DNA of 64,000 nucleotides, from positions 1 to 64,000 of IMG/VR virus record IMGVR_UViG_3300035123_000008; one strand, written 5' to 3'. Below the pieces are notes generated by a model. The model was not told the origin of the DNA and made no database searches. It saw only the letters and a list, made by a program, of their open reading frames with translations. Shown one piece after another: positions 14,465 to 24,962 of the stretch (positions are counted from its first letter, which is position 1; every line of letters begins with the position of its first letter). A program made the translations under genes and the position numbers. The stretch is from a virus.

Positions 14465-15268
14465 ATGCAGAAGATATGGATTAAGCCCCCTGAGGGTTGG
14501 AAGCCAGACATAACTTATCCGAGCGATCATCATAGATGGCCGAACACTCCACGTTGCTTACACTGGATTAATAAGAAAGGTCGTCAATGTACTCGTCCAG
14601 CTATGAAGGGAAAGAGTAAAGAGCCTCACCCAGCAGGACCGGGATGGAAGAGGAAATGTCATTCTCATGGAGGTCGGGCATTGGCAGGTGTAGCTCACCC
14701 ACAATTTAAGACTGGTCGTTATGGGATGGATCTCGGTAAGGAACGGGCAGAGGCTCTTGATCGGTTGCTCTCTGACGAGGACTTACTGAGCCTCAATGAT
14801 AATATCGCTGTCTTAGATATGAGGATCATAGAGCTTGTTTCATCCTTGGTGGAGGGTGGCAATCCTGCCGAGCTATGGAAGCAAGCAATCCGGTCATGGG
14901 ATTTGATGATCAAGGCTTCAGAAAGGGAAGATCGTGAAGCTATGGCGAAGCACCGAGACAACCTTGATATGATTCTTCGTCAGGGAGTGGAGGAGATCGC
15001 CACTTGGGATGAGATTGATAAACGCTCTGAGACAAGAAGAAAGTTAGTGGAAACTGAGACAAGAAGGCGCGAGAAGATGCGCTATTTGGTACTGGTAGAG
15101 GATACGCTTCGGGATTACATCGCTGTCGGGAGGATCGTCAAAGAGACGATCCTTGACGTTGATATTTCTAAAGAGATGAAGCTTCTAATATTGAAGAGGG
15201 TACAAAGTGGACTCGCTAACTTCATGCAGATTGCAATTACTGAGGGAACTGAGACCACTTCAGATTGA
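14465..15268 (+). CDS. Probable terminase small subunit
   Basis: 267 aa. The N-terminal 85 residues contain CLHWINKKGRQCTRPAMKG and CHSHGG, a zinc-type motif found in proteins directly upstream of terL in many phages; the rest is long helices that would form the oligomeric core. It overlaps terL by 62 nt. No clear Shine-Dalgarno precedes the ATG, unlike most genes here. Expected role: packaging-site recognition and stimulation of the large subunit. Confidence 0.6.
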   Translation: MQKIWIKPPEGWKPDITYPSDHHRWPNTPRCLHWINKKGRQCTRPAMKGKSKEPHPAGPGWKRKCHSHGGRALAGVAHPQFKTGRYGMDLGKERAEALDRLLSDEDLLSLNDNIAVLDMRIIELVSSLVEGGNPAELWKQAIRSWDLMIKASEREDREAMAKHRDNLDMILRQGVEEIATWDEIDKRSETRRKLVETETRRREKMRYLVLVEDTLRDYIAVGRIVKETILDVDISKEMKLLILKRVQSGLANFMQIAITEGTETTSD

Positions 15269-16592
15269 GGTCTCAGACGAACTCTGGCCGGGCTACGAGG
15301 AAACCCGACCGGATTATCGCTCTTATGGGGCGAGCTTAAACCTGCAGACAAACATAGACAGGGAAATTCTAATCGCGGGTCCTGCCGGAACTGGCAAGAC
15401 CCGTTCTATTCTTGAAAAGTTCCATCGACTTGCACAGGAATATCCGGGCGCGCGCTTTCTATTCGTTCGAAAGAGCAGAGAATCGCTTAGTGAATCTGCG
15501 CTACAAATATTCGAGCAGTGGGTATTGGGTCCGGGTCATCCTCTCGTCGTCGATGGACCTCGTAGGGATAATCGAAAAATCTACCAATACCCAAACGGCT
15601 CTGAAATCCTCGTCGGAGGGATGAACCAAACCAAAAAGGTTATGAGCACCGAGTATGACGGTATTGCGGTGTTTGAGGCTATCGAGCTAACCGAAGAGGA
15701 TTGGGAAAACCTTATGACGCGCTTGCGTAATTATATTATTCCCTATCAACAGATCGTCGGTGATACAAACCCCGATATTCCCACCCACTGGTTGAAGCTC
15801 AGATGTAATGCCGGCATAACGACCTTGCTAGAAAGTTATCATCAGGACAATCCGAAGCTCTACAATCAGGAGATCCAAGACTGGACCCCGGAGGGCAAGG
15901 AGTATATTTTCGGGACGCTTGGAAATCTCTCAGGAGTGCGCAGGCTCAGACTTTTAGAGGGGAAATGGGTCAAAGCAGAAGGACTTGTATTTGAGGATTG
16001 GGATGATAACGTACATGTAATAGATCGCTTTAAGATACCTCCCTCTTGGAAGAAATTCAGGGTCGTTGATTTCGGATTTGTTAACCCTTTTGTATGTGGC
16101 TGGTTTGCGCTTGATGAGGATGACAGAATTTACTTATTCAAATATATCTATATGACTCGAAAGACCGTAAAGGTCCATTCAGTTGAGATTAAAAAACACA
16201 CTCGTGGGATGAAGGGAATTGAGCGAGTTATCGTATGTGATCATGACGCTGAGGATCAGGCAACCTTAAGGGAAAATGGGTTGTTGACAACGAATGCAGA
16301 CAAGAGAGTCCGAATTGGGCTTGACAAAGTTATGGAAAGGCTTAAAGTACAAGAGGACGGACGTCCTCGATTTTTTATTCTACGTGACAGCTTAATTGAG
16401 ACAGATAGGTCATTGGTTGATGCGAAAAAACCATATAAGATAGAACAAGAGTTTGATGGGTATGTTTGGAAGGAGAAATCCAAAAAAGAGGAACCAGTCA
16501 AAGATGATGATCATGGGATGGACTTAATACGCTATGCCATAATGCATATCGATGGAAAACCCAAAGGGTGGTCACGAGGAGCTTCAGAATGA
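15207..16592 (+). CDS. terL: Terminase large subunit
   Basis: 461 aa from GTG 15207 (GAGGG upstream). ATPase domain: Walker A AGPAGTGKT at 57-65, Walker B-like YDGIAVFEAIE at 150-160. RNase H-like nuclease domain: VVDFGF at about 287, IVCDHDAED and DDHGMDLIRY, giving the acidic triad. It drives DNA translocation into proheads and cuts concatemers. Length is normal for a phage terL. It overlaps both neighbours (ATGA with portal). Confidence 0.93.
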   Translation: MDSLTSCRLQLLRELRPLQIEVSDELWPGYEETRPDYRSYGASLNLQTNIDREILIAGPAGTGKTRSILEKFHRLAQEYPGARFLFVRKSRESLSESALQIFEQWVLGPGHPLVVDGPRRDNRKIYQYPNGSEILVGGMNQTKKVMSTEYDGIAVFEAIELTEEDWENLMTRLRNYIIPYQQIVGDTNPDIPTHWLKLRCNAGITTLLESYHQDNPKLYNQEIQDWTPEGKEYIFGTLGNLSGVRRLRLLEGKWVKAEGLVFEDWDDNVHVIDRFKIPPSWKKFRVVDFGFVNPFVCGWFALDEDDRIYLFKYIYMTRKTVKVHSVEIKKHTRGMKGIERVIVCDHDAEDQATLRENGLLTTNADKRVRIGLDKVMERLKVQEDGRPRFFILRDSLIETDRSLVDAKKPYKIEQEFDGYVWKEKSKKEEPVKDDDHGMDLIRYAIMHIDGKPKGWSRGASE

Positions 16593-18658
16593 CAGATAAG
16601 CCGATCAATAAAATGTTGAAACGGGAGCTTCAAGCATTAGTCAGGCGTCAGAGAAAGGAAATACAAAATCTAAGTAAACAGCCACGCTTCGAGACGGATG
16701 CAGAGCAAGCTTTCGGGAGTATCATGCGATGGGTAAAGATGGCTGATATTGAAGCCCCTAATTATCAAACAGACAGCAGAGCAAGAGACACATGGTTATA
16801 TAAGTTCTGGCAGCGAGAACCTCATCTCGCTGGTGTTGTTAATGGGGTTGTTGCTATTGACAAGAATCGTGGTTGGACCCTCACCGGAGGAAGAAATCAG
16901 GTTCGGCGTTACGTGGATATTTTACATAGCGCAGAGGGCGGTCGAGGCTGGAGGACCTATTTTGGCAAAAGTGCTTTTTCCTACTATTGCACCGATGTTG
17001 GATCAGTCACCGAGGTTGGGAGGGATGGGCAGCAAGGACCCCTGCGAGCGATCTACAATGTCGATTCTGCAAGGTGTAGAATGTCGGGCAATATTGAATA
17101 TCCTCTTTACTACACTCCCCGAGGTGGTAAGCAACAGGAATGGACTGACTTTGACTTCTTTCGTGTAACCTCAATGGAAAGTACCAATGAGCAATTTAAT
17201 GGACTTGGTTTCTCTGCGATTTCAAGGGCGTTAGAGTTAGCCAAAATCATGGTTGCGATCTGGCAGCATGACCAAGAAAAGCTAGGTGCGAGAGCTTCCC
17301 GAGGTCTGCTGCTTTTGCATAACGTAAGCGAAGAGCAGTGGGAAAATGCTATGATCGCTCGTGATGCGAAGCTCGATAGTGAGGAGCATAAATACTATGG
17401 GGCGGTTTCTGTACTCGCGAGTTCAGGACAAGAACAGCTAGATGCGAAGCTAATAGCTCTTTCGGAGTTGCCGGATAACTTTGACCAGCAAACAGCGGTT
17501 GATCTTACGATGTATGGCTATGCTCTATGCTTTGGTTATGACCCTGCCGAGTTCTGGCCTGTCAAGTATGGCTCAATGGGTCGCGGTAGAGAAACCGAAG
17601 TGCAACACATAAAGGCAACTGGTAAGGGTGGGTTGGATCACGTTCTTAGCTGGCAAGAGCAATTGCAGGAGGAGTTACCTGATTCCTTGCAATTTGACTT
17701 TGAGCATCGAGACGAGGCTGGAGAAATGCTGACAGCATCGGTTATGCAAGCAAAGATTGAAGCAATAGCGCAAGCATACGAAACTGGTCTTATGTCAGGT
17801 ATGCCATTGATTACGCGGGAAGAAGCAAGGTCGCTTTTAGCAGAGCAGGGTGTTATCCCTTACGAATGGACGGAGATCGAGGAGGACGTAGAGGTTGATG
17901 CTACCGAGGACCCCGAAGCAAGCGACAGCGAAAAGGAACCAACAGAAGAACCAACACCCGAACCCGAAGGAGAGGAAGCAAGGAGACGCGACGAGCTTCT
18001 CTCCAATTTCAGAGTGTTGCGCGCTTGCGAGAAATTTAGAAGTGAACCCATTGTACGCTACCAGTTCCCAAGTAATAAATTCACTGTTCTCTTTGAGAGT
18101 GGGGATGCTGCGCTCAGACCAAGGTTGCATACTGTAGCGAAGATAAAGAAGCGCCAGGACGATAGCGAAGTTCTTTATACGGATGCAGATGTAACCATTA
18201 CAGAGCTTGATGTTGAGCGCGCAATCAAGGAAGCCGAAAAACGTATAGGTCCTGAGGCTGCGGAGCTTATGCGAGCGGAGGAAATGACACCGGAGGAACT
18301 CGCCGAGGCATATCCCGAAGGTAGAAGTTTATTGCAAAGGGCAAGGAAATTATTTGCTCGACAAATTACTGAGGAACCTTTAACGACAGATGAAAAATTA
18401 GCAGCAAGAGATTTGCACATTCACTATCACAATGACGCTCTCCCAATAGAACGGCAGGACGAGAAAGAGGAAACGCAAATAACCCCAGAGCAAGTTGTAG
18501 TCAACGTACCAGAGACACCAGTGGACGTAAATCTCGAAGCAACCTTTTACCTTAAGGAACCAGATCAGGTCATCGAAACGGAGACCTTTGTCGAGCGTGA
18601 GCCACACGACCGGAGAATAATGAGAACAACTTCGGTGAGTAAAAAGAAAAAGAAGTGA
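16589..18658 (+). CDS. Portal protein
   Basis: 689 aa from ATG 16589 (AGGAG), overlapping terL as ATGA. The order portal after terL, the central alpha-beta region (residues 50-400) with a long helix and a clip-like segment, and the WPVKYGSMGRGRETEVQHIK stretch are typical of siphovirus portals. After about residue 440 comes an acidic linker (EPTEEPTPEPEGEEARR) and a 240-residue C-terminal extension ending in KKKKK, which is unusual and may face the interior or bind DNA. Confidence 0.85.
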   Translation: MTDKPINKMLKRELQALVRRQRKEIQNLSKQPRFETDAEQAFGSIMRWVKMADIEAPNYQTDSRARDTWLYKFWQREPHLAGVVNGVVAIDKNRGWTLTGGRNQVRRYVDILHSAEGGRGWRTYFGKSAFSYYCTDVGSVTEVGRDGQQGPLRAIYNVDSARCRMSGNIEYPLYYTPRGGKQQEWTDFDFFRVTSMESTNEQFNGLGFSAISRALELAKIMVAIWQHDQEKLGARASRGLLLLHNVSEEQWENAMIARDAKLDSEEHKYYGAVSVLASSGQEQLDAKLIALSELPDNFDQQTAVDLTMYGYALCFGYDPAEFWPVKYGSMGRGRETEVQHIKATGKGGLDHVLSWQEQLQEELPDSLQFDFEHRDEAGEMLTASVMQAKIEAIAQAYETGLMSGMPLITREEARSLLAEQGVIPYEWTEIEEDVEVDATEDPEASDSEKEPTEEPTPEPEGEEARRRDELLSNFRVLRACEKFRSEPIVRYQFPSNKFTVLFESGDAALRPRLHTVAKIKKRQDDSEVLYTDADVTITELDVERAIKEAEKRIGPEAAELMRAEEMTPEELAEAYPEGRSLLQRARKLFARQITEEPLTTDEKLAARDLHIHYHNDALPIERQDEKEETQITPEQVVVNVPETPVDVNLEATFYLKEPDQVIETETFVEREPHDRRIMRTTSVSKKKKK

Positions 18659-18981
18659 ACAAACGGGAGCGCAAGAAGCTAGAAAAAATCATACGGCGAA
18701 GCAAGCAAAAGAGATACCGTCGCCGTGGGGATTGTAACTTCTGCGGAGATTGCTGCGACAATGAGGAATGTGAATACTTTGAGCGTGTCAACGCAGATCT
18801 TGGGTTCTGTATGGTTTATGGCAAACCAGAGCGTTTCAGGAGATGTTTGCTATTTCCACAAGACCCGAAGCATCCATTCGAACGATGTGGATACTATTTC
18901 CATGATCGGCACGATGGAGGGAAGATTATAAAGCCTTCGGGATGGCCGGGTCCCATGAATAAACTTGAGGATTTTGAATAA
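18655..18981 (+). CDS. Small Cys-rich protein with CxxCGxCC cluster
   Basis: 108 aa starting at GTG 18655 inside the portal stop overlap. A very basic N terminus (MNKRERKKLEKIIRRSKQKR) precedes CNFCGDCCDNEECEYF, a cluster like that of YkgJ/UPF0153 proteins, which may bind zinc or an Fe-S cluster. Three more Cys follow. It is probably a virion or assembly protein because of its place between portal and structural genes. Confidence 0.65.
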   Translation: MNKRERKKLEKIIRRSKQKRYRRRGDCNFCGDCCDNEECEYFERVNADLGFCMVYGKPERFRRCLLFPQDPKHPFERCGYYFHDRHDGGKIIKPSGWPGPMNKLEDFE

Positions 18982-21032
18982 TGGCAGTAACGGTTGCGGC
19001 TTTGAACCAAACAGTCTTAGATGCTTGTGATAGCGTCACCGACAATAACATGGATGGTGTAGACACCGTAGATTTTAAGGAGAACAGCGCATCAGTCTAC
19101 GCCACCAAACGATCATCTGGCAATAATGATTGCATATTTACAAAGGCAACGGGTGTATGGGATCTGTCCGGTACGGGTGTTCATGTGCGCTTTTGGTTAC
19201 TATGCACCTCGGGGGCGTTGATCAACCTTGAAGCCTCTGGTGGGATTCAGCTTGGCGTTAGTGATGGAGTGAATACGGGTTACTGGTATATCAGTGGTCG
19301 AGACACCTATCCGGGAGGTTGGTACAACTTTGTCGTTGATGTGAGCGCAGCGGTTGACGCAGGCACTAAGCCCACCGATATGAGTCAGATTACAGATGTC
19401 ATTGTTAGAATTAACCTAACAGCCATTGGAAAGAATGTTGATAATATATGGATTGACAACCTGCATGTTTGTGATGGGCTTCGAGCCTACGGAGATGATG
19501 CAGGTTCGCCCTTTGACTTCGAGGACATATTTGCAGTAGATAATACTGATAACTCAGCGACAGTGGGCGGATGGGGGATTATCAAGAAGTTTGCTGGTAT
19601 TTACTTTGTCTGCGGCGAACTCGAAATGGGAGATTCCGTTTCTACCAACGCCTGCGATTTCCAAGCACAGAACCAAACCGTCGTTTTCGAGGATCGTCTG
19701 GTTAATGCTGCGCTTTATAACATCACGGTTGTTGATAATGGCACAGGTACAACTGAGTTTTATTTGGGTTCCAAATCTGGAACCGCGGGTATTAATGGTT
19801 GCACAATAACTGTCGAGGATACTGCTCAAGCAGGTGTCGTTGATTTTATTGCAACCGATGCCGACATTACGGATTTTGGGCTTTATGGTACGACCTTCTT
19901 TGGCTTAGATGATATTTCACTCCCAGCGACAGCAAGCACAACCGAAGTTCTAAATTGCAACTTCAACCAATGCGGTCAGGTCGATCCTAGCACTTGCACG
20001 GTCACAAATTGCAATTTCATCGCTACAAGTTCCACGACCGGAGCGGTACTTTTCGATCAAGCAACCCACTCTGTTACCTATTGCGCTTTTATCGCCAATA
20101 CCTATGCCATTGAAGTTACATTCGATGGCGCGCTTGGTTTGAATAACTGCACCTTCACAAATAACACAACTGACGTAAACAACAATATTGCAGCGACCAA
20201 CATGGACAGCTATCAACCTACGGAAGATGGCGACGTTGATGTTTACAGCGGTTCGATCACGCGAGTTGCGCAGCAATTTACGGCAACTGTGGGCGACCTT
20301 TCTCGCGCTATTTGGAGCATACGAAAACAAGGCACTCCAACGGGCAATGTCTATGCCAAGCTCTATGCCAATTCGGGAGGCGCGCCAACGGGAACTGCGC
20401 TTGCGACCAGCAACGCGGTTTCTATTGCAGGGTTGACCACTTCGTTTGCGGACGTAGATTTTGAGTTCGAGGACGAGTTTACTCTATCGGCGACTGACTA
20501 TCACATTTCGATTGAATTTACGGGTGGCGATTCAAGCAATCGTCTCGAAGTGGAATACCTAACAGCGGGAGCAGGAGGGGAGACTTGTAACACTTACGTT
20601 AGCTCATGGGGTTCGCAAACCTATGACTGTCGCTTTCAAGTAAACCGAGATGGAATCGTAAAGATCAATGCCACAGACAGCAATCCCTCAACGGCAGAGG
20701 AGACAGCGGCTACCAAGGGCGCGACGATCATCGTGAACACGGTCACCTTGAAAGTGACGGTAAAAGATGAGGATAGGGCTGCGATCCAAAATGCACAGAC
20801 TTCAATATACCTACTAGATTCCCCTTTCACGGAATTGATGAACGAGGATACTACGGCATTGGGCGTTGCCGAGGCAGATTACAACTATGTTGGGGATGTA
20901 GATGTTATGGTGAGGGTACGCAAATCAGAGACCACCGATGTCCCTCGTTATTTTGCAGAATCATCCATACAAACAATAGACAGTTCCGGATTAACTTTGA
21001 CTGTGACGCTAGAGGTTAATCCGTACTTATAG
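18981..21032 (+). CDS. Large beta-structured virion protein (beta-helix and jelly-roll type)
   Basis: 683 aa without signal peptide. Residues 1-190 look like a jelly-roll carbohydrate-binding-type domain (VHVRFWLLCTSG, YWYISGRDTYPGGWYNFVVD). Residues 230-410 have parallel beta-helix rungs (CTITVEDTA, LNCNFNQCGQ, TNCNFIATSS, YCAFIANTY, NNCTFTNNT). Residues 430-560 are another sandwich domain. It resembles head-fibre or decoration proteins of metagenomic siphoviruses. Rich in Asn/Thr, possible acceptors of the encoded glycosyltransferases (inference). Confidence 0.65.
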   Translation: MAVTVAALNQTVLDACDSVTDNNMDGVDTVDFKENSASVYATKRSSGNNDCIFTKATGVWDLSGTGVHVRFWLLCTSGALINLEASGGIQLGVSDGVNTGYWYISGRDTYPGGWYNFVVDVSAAVDAGTKPTDMSQITDVIVRINLTAIGKNVDNIWIDNLHVCDGLRAYGDDAGSPFDFEDIFAVDNTDNSATVGGWGIIKKFAGIYFVCGELEMGDSVSTNACDFQAQNQTVVFEDRLVNAALYNITVVDNGTGTTEFYLGSKSGTAGINGCTITVEDTAQAGVVDFIATDADITDFGLYGTTFFGLDDISLPATASTTEVLNCNFNQCGQVDPSTCTVTNCNFIATSSTTGAVLFDQATHSVTYCAFIANTYAIEVTFDGALGLNNCTFTNNTTDVNNNIAATNMDSYQPTEDGDVDVYSGSITRVAQQFTATVGDLSRAIWSIRKQGTPTGNVYAKLYANSGGAPTGTALATSNAVSIAGLTTSFADVDFEFEDEFTLSATDYHISIEFTGGDSSNRLEVEYLTAGAGGETCNTYVSSWGSQTYDCRFQVNRDGIVKINATDSNPSTAEETAATKGATIIVNTVTLKVTVKDEDRAAIQNAQTSIYLLDSPFTELMNEDTTALGVAEADYNYVGDVDVMVRVRKSETTDVPRYFAESSIQTIDSSGLTLTVTLEVNPYL

Positions 21033-21041
21033 GAGGCAGAA

Positions 21042-21242
21042 ATGAAGGGTCAAGCAAGAAGGAGTTATCAAGAACTTGTAAAGAGAATCGATGCACTTGA
21101 AAAACGTATGGCAGATATGGAAAAAGCGCGTAATGAGTTGAATAGGGCTCAAGCTGAATTAAAGAGCGCGCCAGCCTCCAAGCCAGCCGCTAAGAAACCA
21201 CCGGCGAAGAAGAAGCCGGCAGCAAAAGGAGGCGAGAAATGA
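21042..21242 (+). CDS. Short coiled-coil protein with Lys/Ala/Pro-rich tail
   Basis: 66 aa, AGGAGG before ATG. Residues 8-40 form a heptad coiled coil (LVKRIDALEKRMADMEKARN), and the tail (KPAAKKPPAKKKPAAKGG) looks like a histone H1 or SH3-binding tail. Located between two large virion genes; a scaffold-like or DNA-contacting virion component is possible. Confidence 0.65.
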   Translation: MKGQARRSYQELVKRIDALEKRMADMEKARNELNRAQAELKSAPASKPAAKKPPAKKKPAAKGGEK

Positions 21243-23725
21243 GCGACACGATACTCGGTGGTAAGTTGACGGTTTACTACCTCGACGAGGATAGACGCAA
21301 GCAAATCAAGTGGACTGGCACAGCAGATAAAGATGATGTTCAGAAAATGATAGACGTCTATGATGCTTGTGAAGATCTGTTCACAGTCCCTCCACAATCA
21401 GATGATGGTTTGATCTTCTCTGCTGAAACTCCCGGTGAGTACACAATCGGGAGAATTGACGCTGGCGATGCCGAACCTTGGTTCATAGACCTCAAGACGA
21501 TGGAGCACATTATTGGCGACTTCGCCAACTTCACAGGTTGTGCGTTGAGGACTTCTGGATGGACACGTGATCTTCCCGGTGATGGAACTGGGGCGGTTGG
21601 TATTTTGGTTGTTCCAATTACGAATGTCGACATTGATTCAAGTGATATTGGAGATACGCTTACTCATACAGGAGATAATGACGCAGGTACTTTGCTCGAC
21701 TTTATTGACACAGGTGGAGCAACGGATTACCTGATCATTCGTCCTGCCGACAATACGCTTGCCAACGATTTCAATACTGGCTCTGGCACTATCCAGATGG
21801 ATACTTCAACCAATACTGCTACGCAGACAGCTATTGGTCATACCGGAGAGATGGTTTGGGGCAACCCTTATACTTCGGGAGCGATCCTTGATGATACTCA
21901 CGTTTTCATGTATCAGGATGGAGCGCGGGTAACTTCCTCAGATGAAACAGATCAAGACTGGTGGGTTGATGGTCACGTAGATCGAGCACTGCCGATTAAG
22001 GATTATACGACCTCGGCATTCCCCACGATTGATGAGGGATACCTTACTGTTAAAGCTAACCAATATGGCTCGAAATATACTTACAGCATTATCAGAATGA
22101 ATACGACCACTGGCGGGAACGTGTCTGCCGGTATCTCATCTGTCGATGACATTACGAACACAACGGGCTATGCTTCGATCACGCTCACAGGTGCAACGGG
22201 TAACTGGAATGTTGGTGATGAAATCTATGTGTCGGGAACTGAGACAAGGGCGATTCTCACTCAGGTTGATAATCCGGGTGCGACCCCCACGTTGCACTTC
22301 TTCTACATCGGAGACCCGATTACTGCGTTCCTAACGGGGCAAACAATCACCAATGATGATGACACTGGTACTGGTACTGAGGATGGTTCCGGTCCAGTCG
22401 CTCAAGGTCCTGATCTTACAACTTGGTTCGATGGGAACTCCAAACCAACCTATACTTTTGCCAACACACAAGTAGACATCGACGACGATGGCACGGATGA
22501 AGAATACGGGATCACCATTGACCTTCTTTCTTGTTCGTTGGCTCAGATGCACGAATACAATAAGTTTGTACATCGGCGCGGTTCGGTTATAGATCAAGAT
22601 GGGTTGGATGGGCAAGAGTGGATCGGTCTAGACTATGCGATCAATTACGCAACCATCACTGGAACTGTGAACGAGGGTGATACCGTGACAGGTGTTACTT
22701 CAGGAGCAACCGCGGTCGTGGTTTCAAATCCGGGTGGAACATCAAATACAGCATTGGTTAGAAATACACGTGGTGACTTCCAAGATGCCGAACAGATTCA
22801 GGTGGACGGTGCGAACTACTTCGCTGCGTCTGGTCTTACGGTTGAAGTTATCGTGCCGGTTGCAGAGTCGTCTTTCGGGACGCTTGCAGGAACAACCTTC
22901 TTTGCTTCAAGGGGCGTTGTTCTGGACAACTGGAAATCAGCGGAGGAGAACAACTTCTCGCTGATTGACGCAACTGGCGAAACGAGAACCAGACCTACAT
23001 CTATCACAATGACGATCTCAAACCTGCTTCAATACGACTATGCAAGCTGCTTCAGGTTGACCGGATCGGGCGGGATTATTGAAAAAGATGAATACTCAGC
23101 AACGGGTGGCGAATCCATTGGAGATACAACCATCACAGTCGATGGGACGATTGCTGCTGACGTTCCCGGTAAGACAGCGGGAGGTACGCTCGTTATTCGA
23201 GATGATACTGACAGCGCCGAATACGTGGTTAGATACTCGTCCTATGTTGCTTCAACTGGTGTTGTCACTTTAGCTAATTCCACTTGGACAGCGGAGGCGT
23301 TGACCGATGATGACACCATCATAGATACCGGAGCTTTCGCCAATACCAAGGTTGGAGATTTGGTTTACAACAATGACCTGACAGCCGTTAGCTATGTTTC
23401 GGAAGTGGTCAGCAACGATGAAATCACAATCTATCCCCCACTCACCGGACAGGATGTTGGTGACACAGGCGAGATCAACTGCGTACCTATCGCAATGAAC
23501 ACGAATGATGATGTTTACTTCATGATCGTGTTCGAGTTCAAAGAATCAGATGGGGATGCTACGGCTTCGATGGTTTATGTTGCAGACATTTATGCTCGTG
23601 TAAGAGTCAGAAATACAGCAGACGCTGCGATCAAGATCAAGGGTTATACCGGGGACACGATAATCGGAACGGGTGGAGGTACGGCGAGCGCCACAAGAAT
23701 CCCGAATACGGTCTATGGATCGTAA
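21239..23725 (+). CDS. Large virion structural protein
   Basis: 828 aa, ATG after AGGAGGCG, overlapping the previous stop by four bases. Thr/Asp/Gly-rich beta sequence with repeated small domains. Two bacterial-repeat-like segments, ITGTVNEGDTVTGVTSGATA and a similar stretch near 290-340, recall beta-strand modules of phage surface proteins. Neither signal peptide nor catalytic motif is seen. The gene position after the portal suggests a head or connector-attached protein. Confidence 0.6.
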   Translation: MSDTILGGKLTVYYLDEDRRKQIKWTGTADKDDVQKMIDVYDACEDLFTVPPQSDDGLIFSAETPGEYTIGRIDAGDAEPWFIDLKTMEHIIGDFANFTGCALRTSGWTRDLPGDGTGAVGILVVPITNVDIDSSDIGDTLTHTGDNDAGTLLDFIDTGGATDYLIIRPADNTLANDFNTGSGTIQMDTSTNTATQTAIGHTGEMVWGNPYTSGAILDDTHVFMYQDGARVTSSDETDQDWWVDGHVDRALPIKDYTTSAFPTIDEGYLTVKANQYGSKYTYSIIRMNTTTGGNVSAGISSVDDITNTTGYASITLTGATGNWNVGDEIYVSGTETRAILTQVDNPGATPTLHFFYIGDPITAFLTGQTITNDDDTGTGTEDGSGPVAQGPDLTTWFDGNSKPTYTFANTQVDIDDDGTDEEYGITIDLLSCSLAQMHEYNKFVHRRGSVIDQDGLDGQEWIGLDYAINYATITGTVNEGDTVTGVTSGATAVVVSNPGGTSNTALVRNTRGDFQDAEQIQVDGANYFAASGLTVEVIVPVAESSFGTLAGTTFFASRGVVLDNWKSAEENNFSLIDATGETRTRPTSITMTISNLLQYDYASCFRLTGSGGIIEKDEYSATGGESIGDTTITVDGTIAADVPGKTAGGTLVIRDDTDSAEYVVRYSSYVASTGVVTLANSTWTAEALTDDDTIIDTGAFANTKVGDLVYNNDLTAVSYVSEVVSNDEITIYPPLTGQDVGDTGEINCVPIAMNTNDDVYFMIVFEFKESDGDATASMVYVADIYARVRVRNTADAAIKIKGYTGDTIIGTGGGTASATRIPNTVYGS

Positions 23726-24110
23726 CCTTGAAGTTTTTGTCGAAGGCTTGGGTCCGATAATCAAGAGGGACCTAGATAAGCACAGGTCCCTCTTGGAGCA
23801 AGTTCATCGCGACCATTTAGCCTTTGTGCAAGCACGCTCGTATGAGATTGCTAGGAAAAAGAACTGGAAAAGCAAAATAGGTGGAGGCAAGTACGATGAC
23901 GATGCTATGCGAGAGGCTATAAAACAGATCAACCAAAACATAAGACACTTCAGCGCAAAGATCAAACTGGCTGACGAAAAGATCAAGCATCATAAATTGA
24001 TCGTGGATACCTTGACCGATCGGTTAAAAGAGTACCAAGAGGAAGAATACCAGTTCTTAATTCAGCAAGCAGTAAAGCGGAGGAAAGGGAACAATGCCTC
24101 TGGAAATTGA
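23715..24110 (+). CDS. Coiled-coil protein
   Basis: 131 aa from ATG 23715, overlapping the previous stop. Nearly entirely helical with heptads (REAIKQINQNIRHFSAKIKL) and a basic C terminus. It could be a scaffold or virion assembly factor; no family recognised. Confidence 0.65.
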   Translation: MDRNLEVFVEGLGPIIKRDLDKHRSLLEQVHRDHLAFVQARSYEIARKKNWKSKIGGGKYDDDAMREAIKQINQNIRHFSAKIKLADEKIKHHKLIVDTLTDRLKEYQEEEYQFLIQQAVKRRKGNNASGN

Positions 24111-24759
24111 TTGGGTTGCACAGGTGATTCAGATTACATCCCCAACCACGGAGGAGGATGCTCAAACGCTACATGACTTTATCGAAGATAACATGGCAAC
24201 TCCGGTTGGGTTATTGTATGGAGACATTATAGACCCTCAAGGAAAAATCGAGGATCCCAACAATCCGGGCGTTTACACGCAGATCATTCTTATCTTCAAC
24301 TCGCCTTGGCAGATTCAGTTTTGGGGTGGTTCGGGTTATACGCGGGTCTATGGAGGAAAGTTCACTGGTGGGTTAGCTGGCGAGGTTTTGAAAGCAACAG
24401 GAACCGCGGGAGATATTTCCGTTTTAGAAAGCCAAGTTGACGGAACTATAGTTGTGACCAGTGGGGGCATTACGCCTTCGGACTTAGATGATATTGCCGA
24501 TGCAGTTTGGGATGAATCATTGGCAGATCATTTGAATGTTGGTTCAGTGGGCGCAGCCATAATGAAAGCGCTCGGTTTGAGTGGAGAAAATACGAAGTGG
24601 TCTAATATGTCTCACAACGCTAATCATCTCTTAACGGCTGCTACGATCACTGAGTACTCAGATCATACGTTGGCAACGCCCCTTTATGTTTGGAGGCTCA
24701 CGGCAGCTTATAACGCACAGGGAAGGTTGACTTCCTATCAAATGGTTGAGGTTCCATGA
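24094..24759 (+). CDS. Virion-associated hypothetical protein
   Basis: 221 aa, with GGAAAGGG before the ATG. Residues 1-115 are beta-rich (IILIFNSPWQIQFWGGSGY); then LDDIADAVWDESLADH, a segment that recurs in phage virion proteins, and a C-terminal strand-rich stretch (LYVWRLTAAYNAQGRLTSYQ). Function unknown. Confidence 0.65.
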   Translation: MPLEIDWVAQVIQITSPTTEEDAQTLHDFIEDNMATPVGLLYGDIIDPQGKIEDPNNPGVYTQIILIFNSPWQIQFWGGSGYTRVYGGKFTGGLAGEVLKATGTAGDISVLESQVDGTIVVTSGGITPSDLDDIADAVWDESLADHLNVGSVGAAIMKALGLSGENTKWSNMSHNANHLLTAATITEYSDHTLATPLYVWRLTAAYNAQGRLTSYQMVEVP

Positions 24760-24944
24760 CAACCGGACTAAGCATTGGATCACGTGGGAGAATTGGTAGA
24801 ACTACTGCGCTCACTATTGGTAGCATAGGCAGGTTGGTTGCTCGGATCATAGAGGTTATTGCCCCAAGAAGGCAACCGAGAGTTGTCGGGATACCGGATT
24901 GGTTTTTCAATGATGACGACGAAGTTTTAATCGAGCTAGACTAG
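24756..24944 (+). CDS. Small basic/hydrophobic protein
   Basis: 62 aa coupled to the previous gene through ATGA. The Gly/Ile/Arg-rich centre (SIGRLVARIIEVIAPRR) could be an amphipathic or weak membrane helix; the C terminus is acidic. Unassigned. Confidence 0.5.
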   Translation: MTTGLSIGSRGRIGRTTALTIGSIGRLVARIIEVIAPRRQPRVVGIPDWFFNDDDEVLIELD

Positions 24945-24962
24945 AAACGGGAGAAAAGGAAA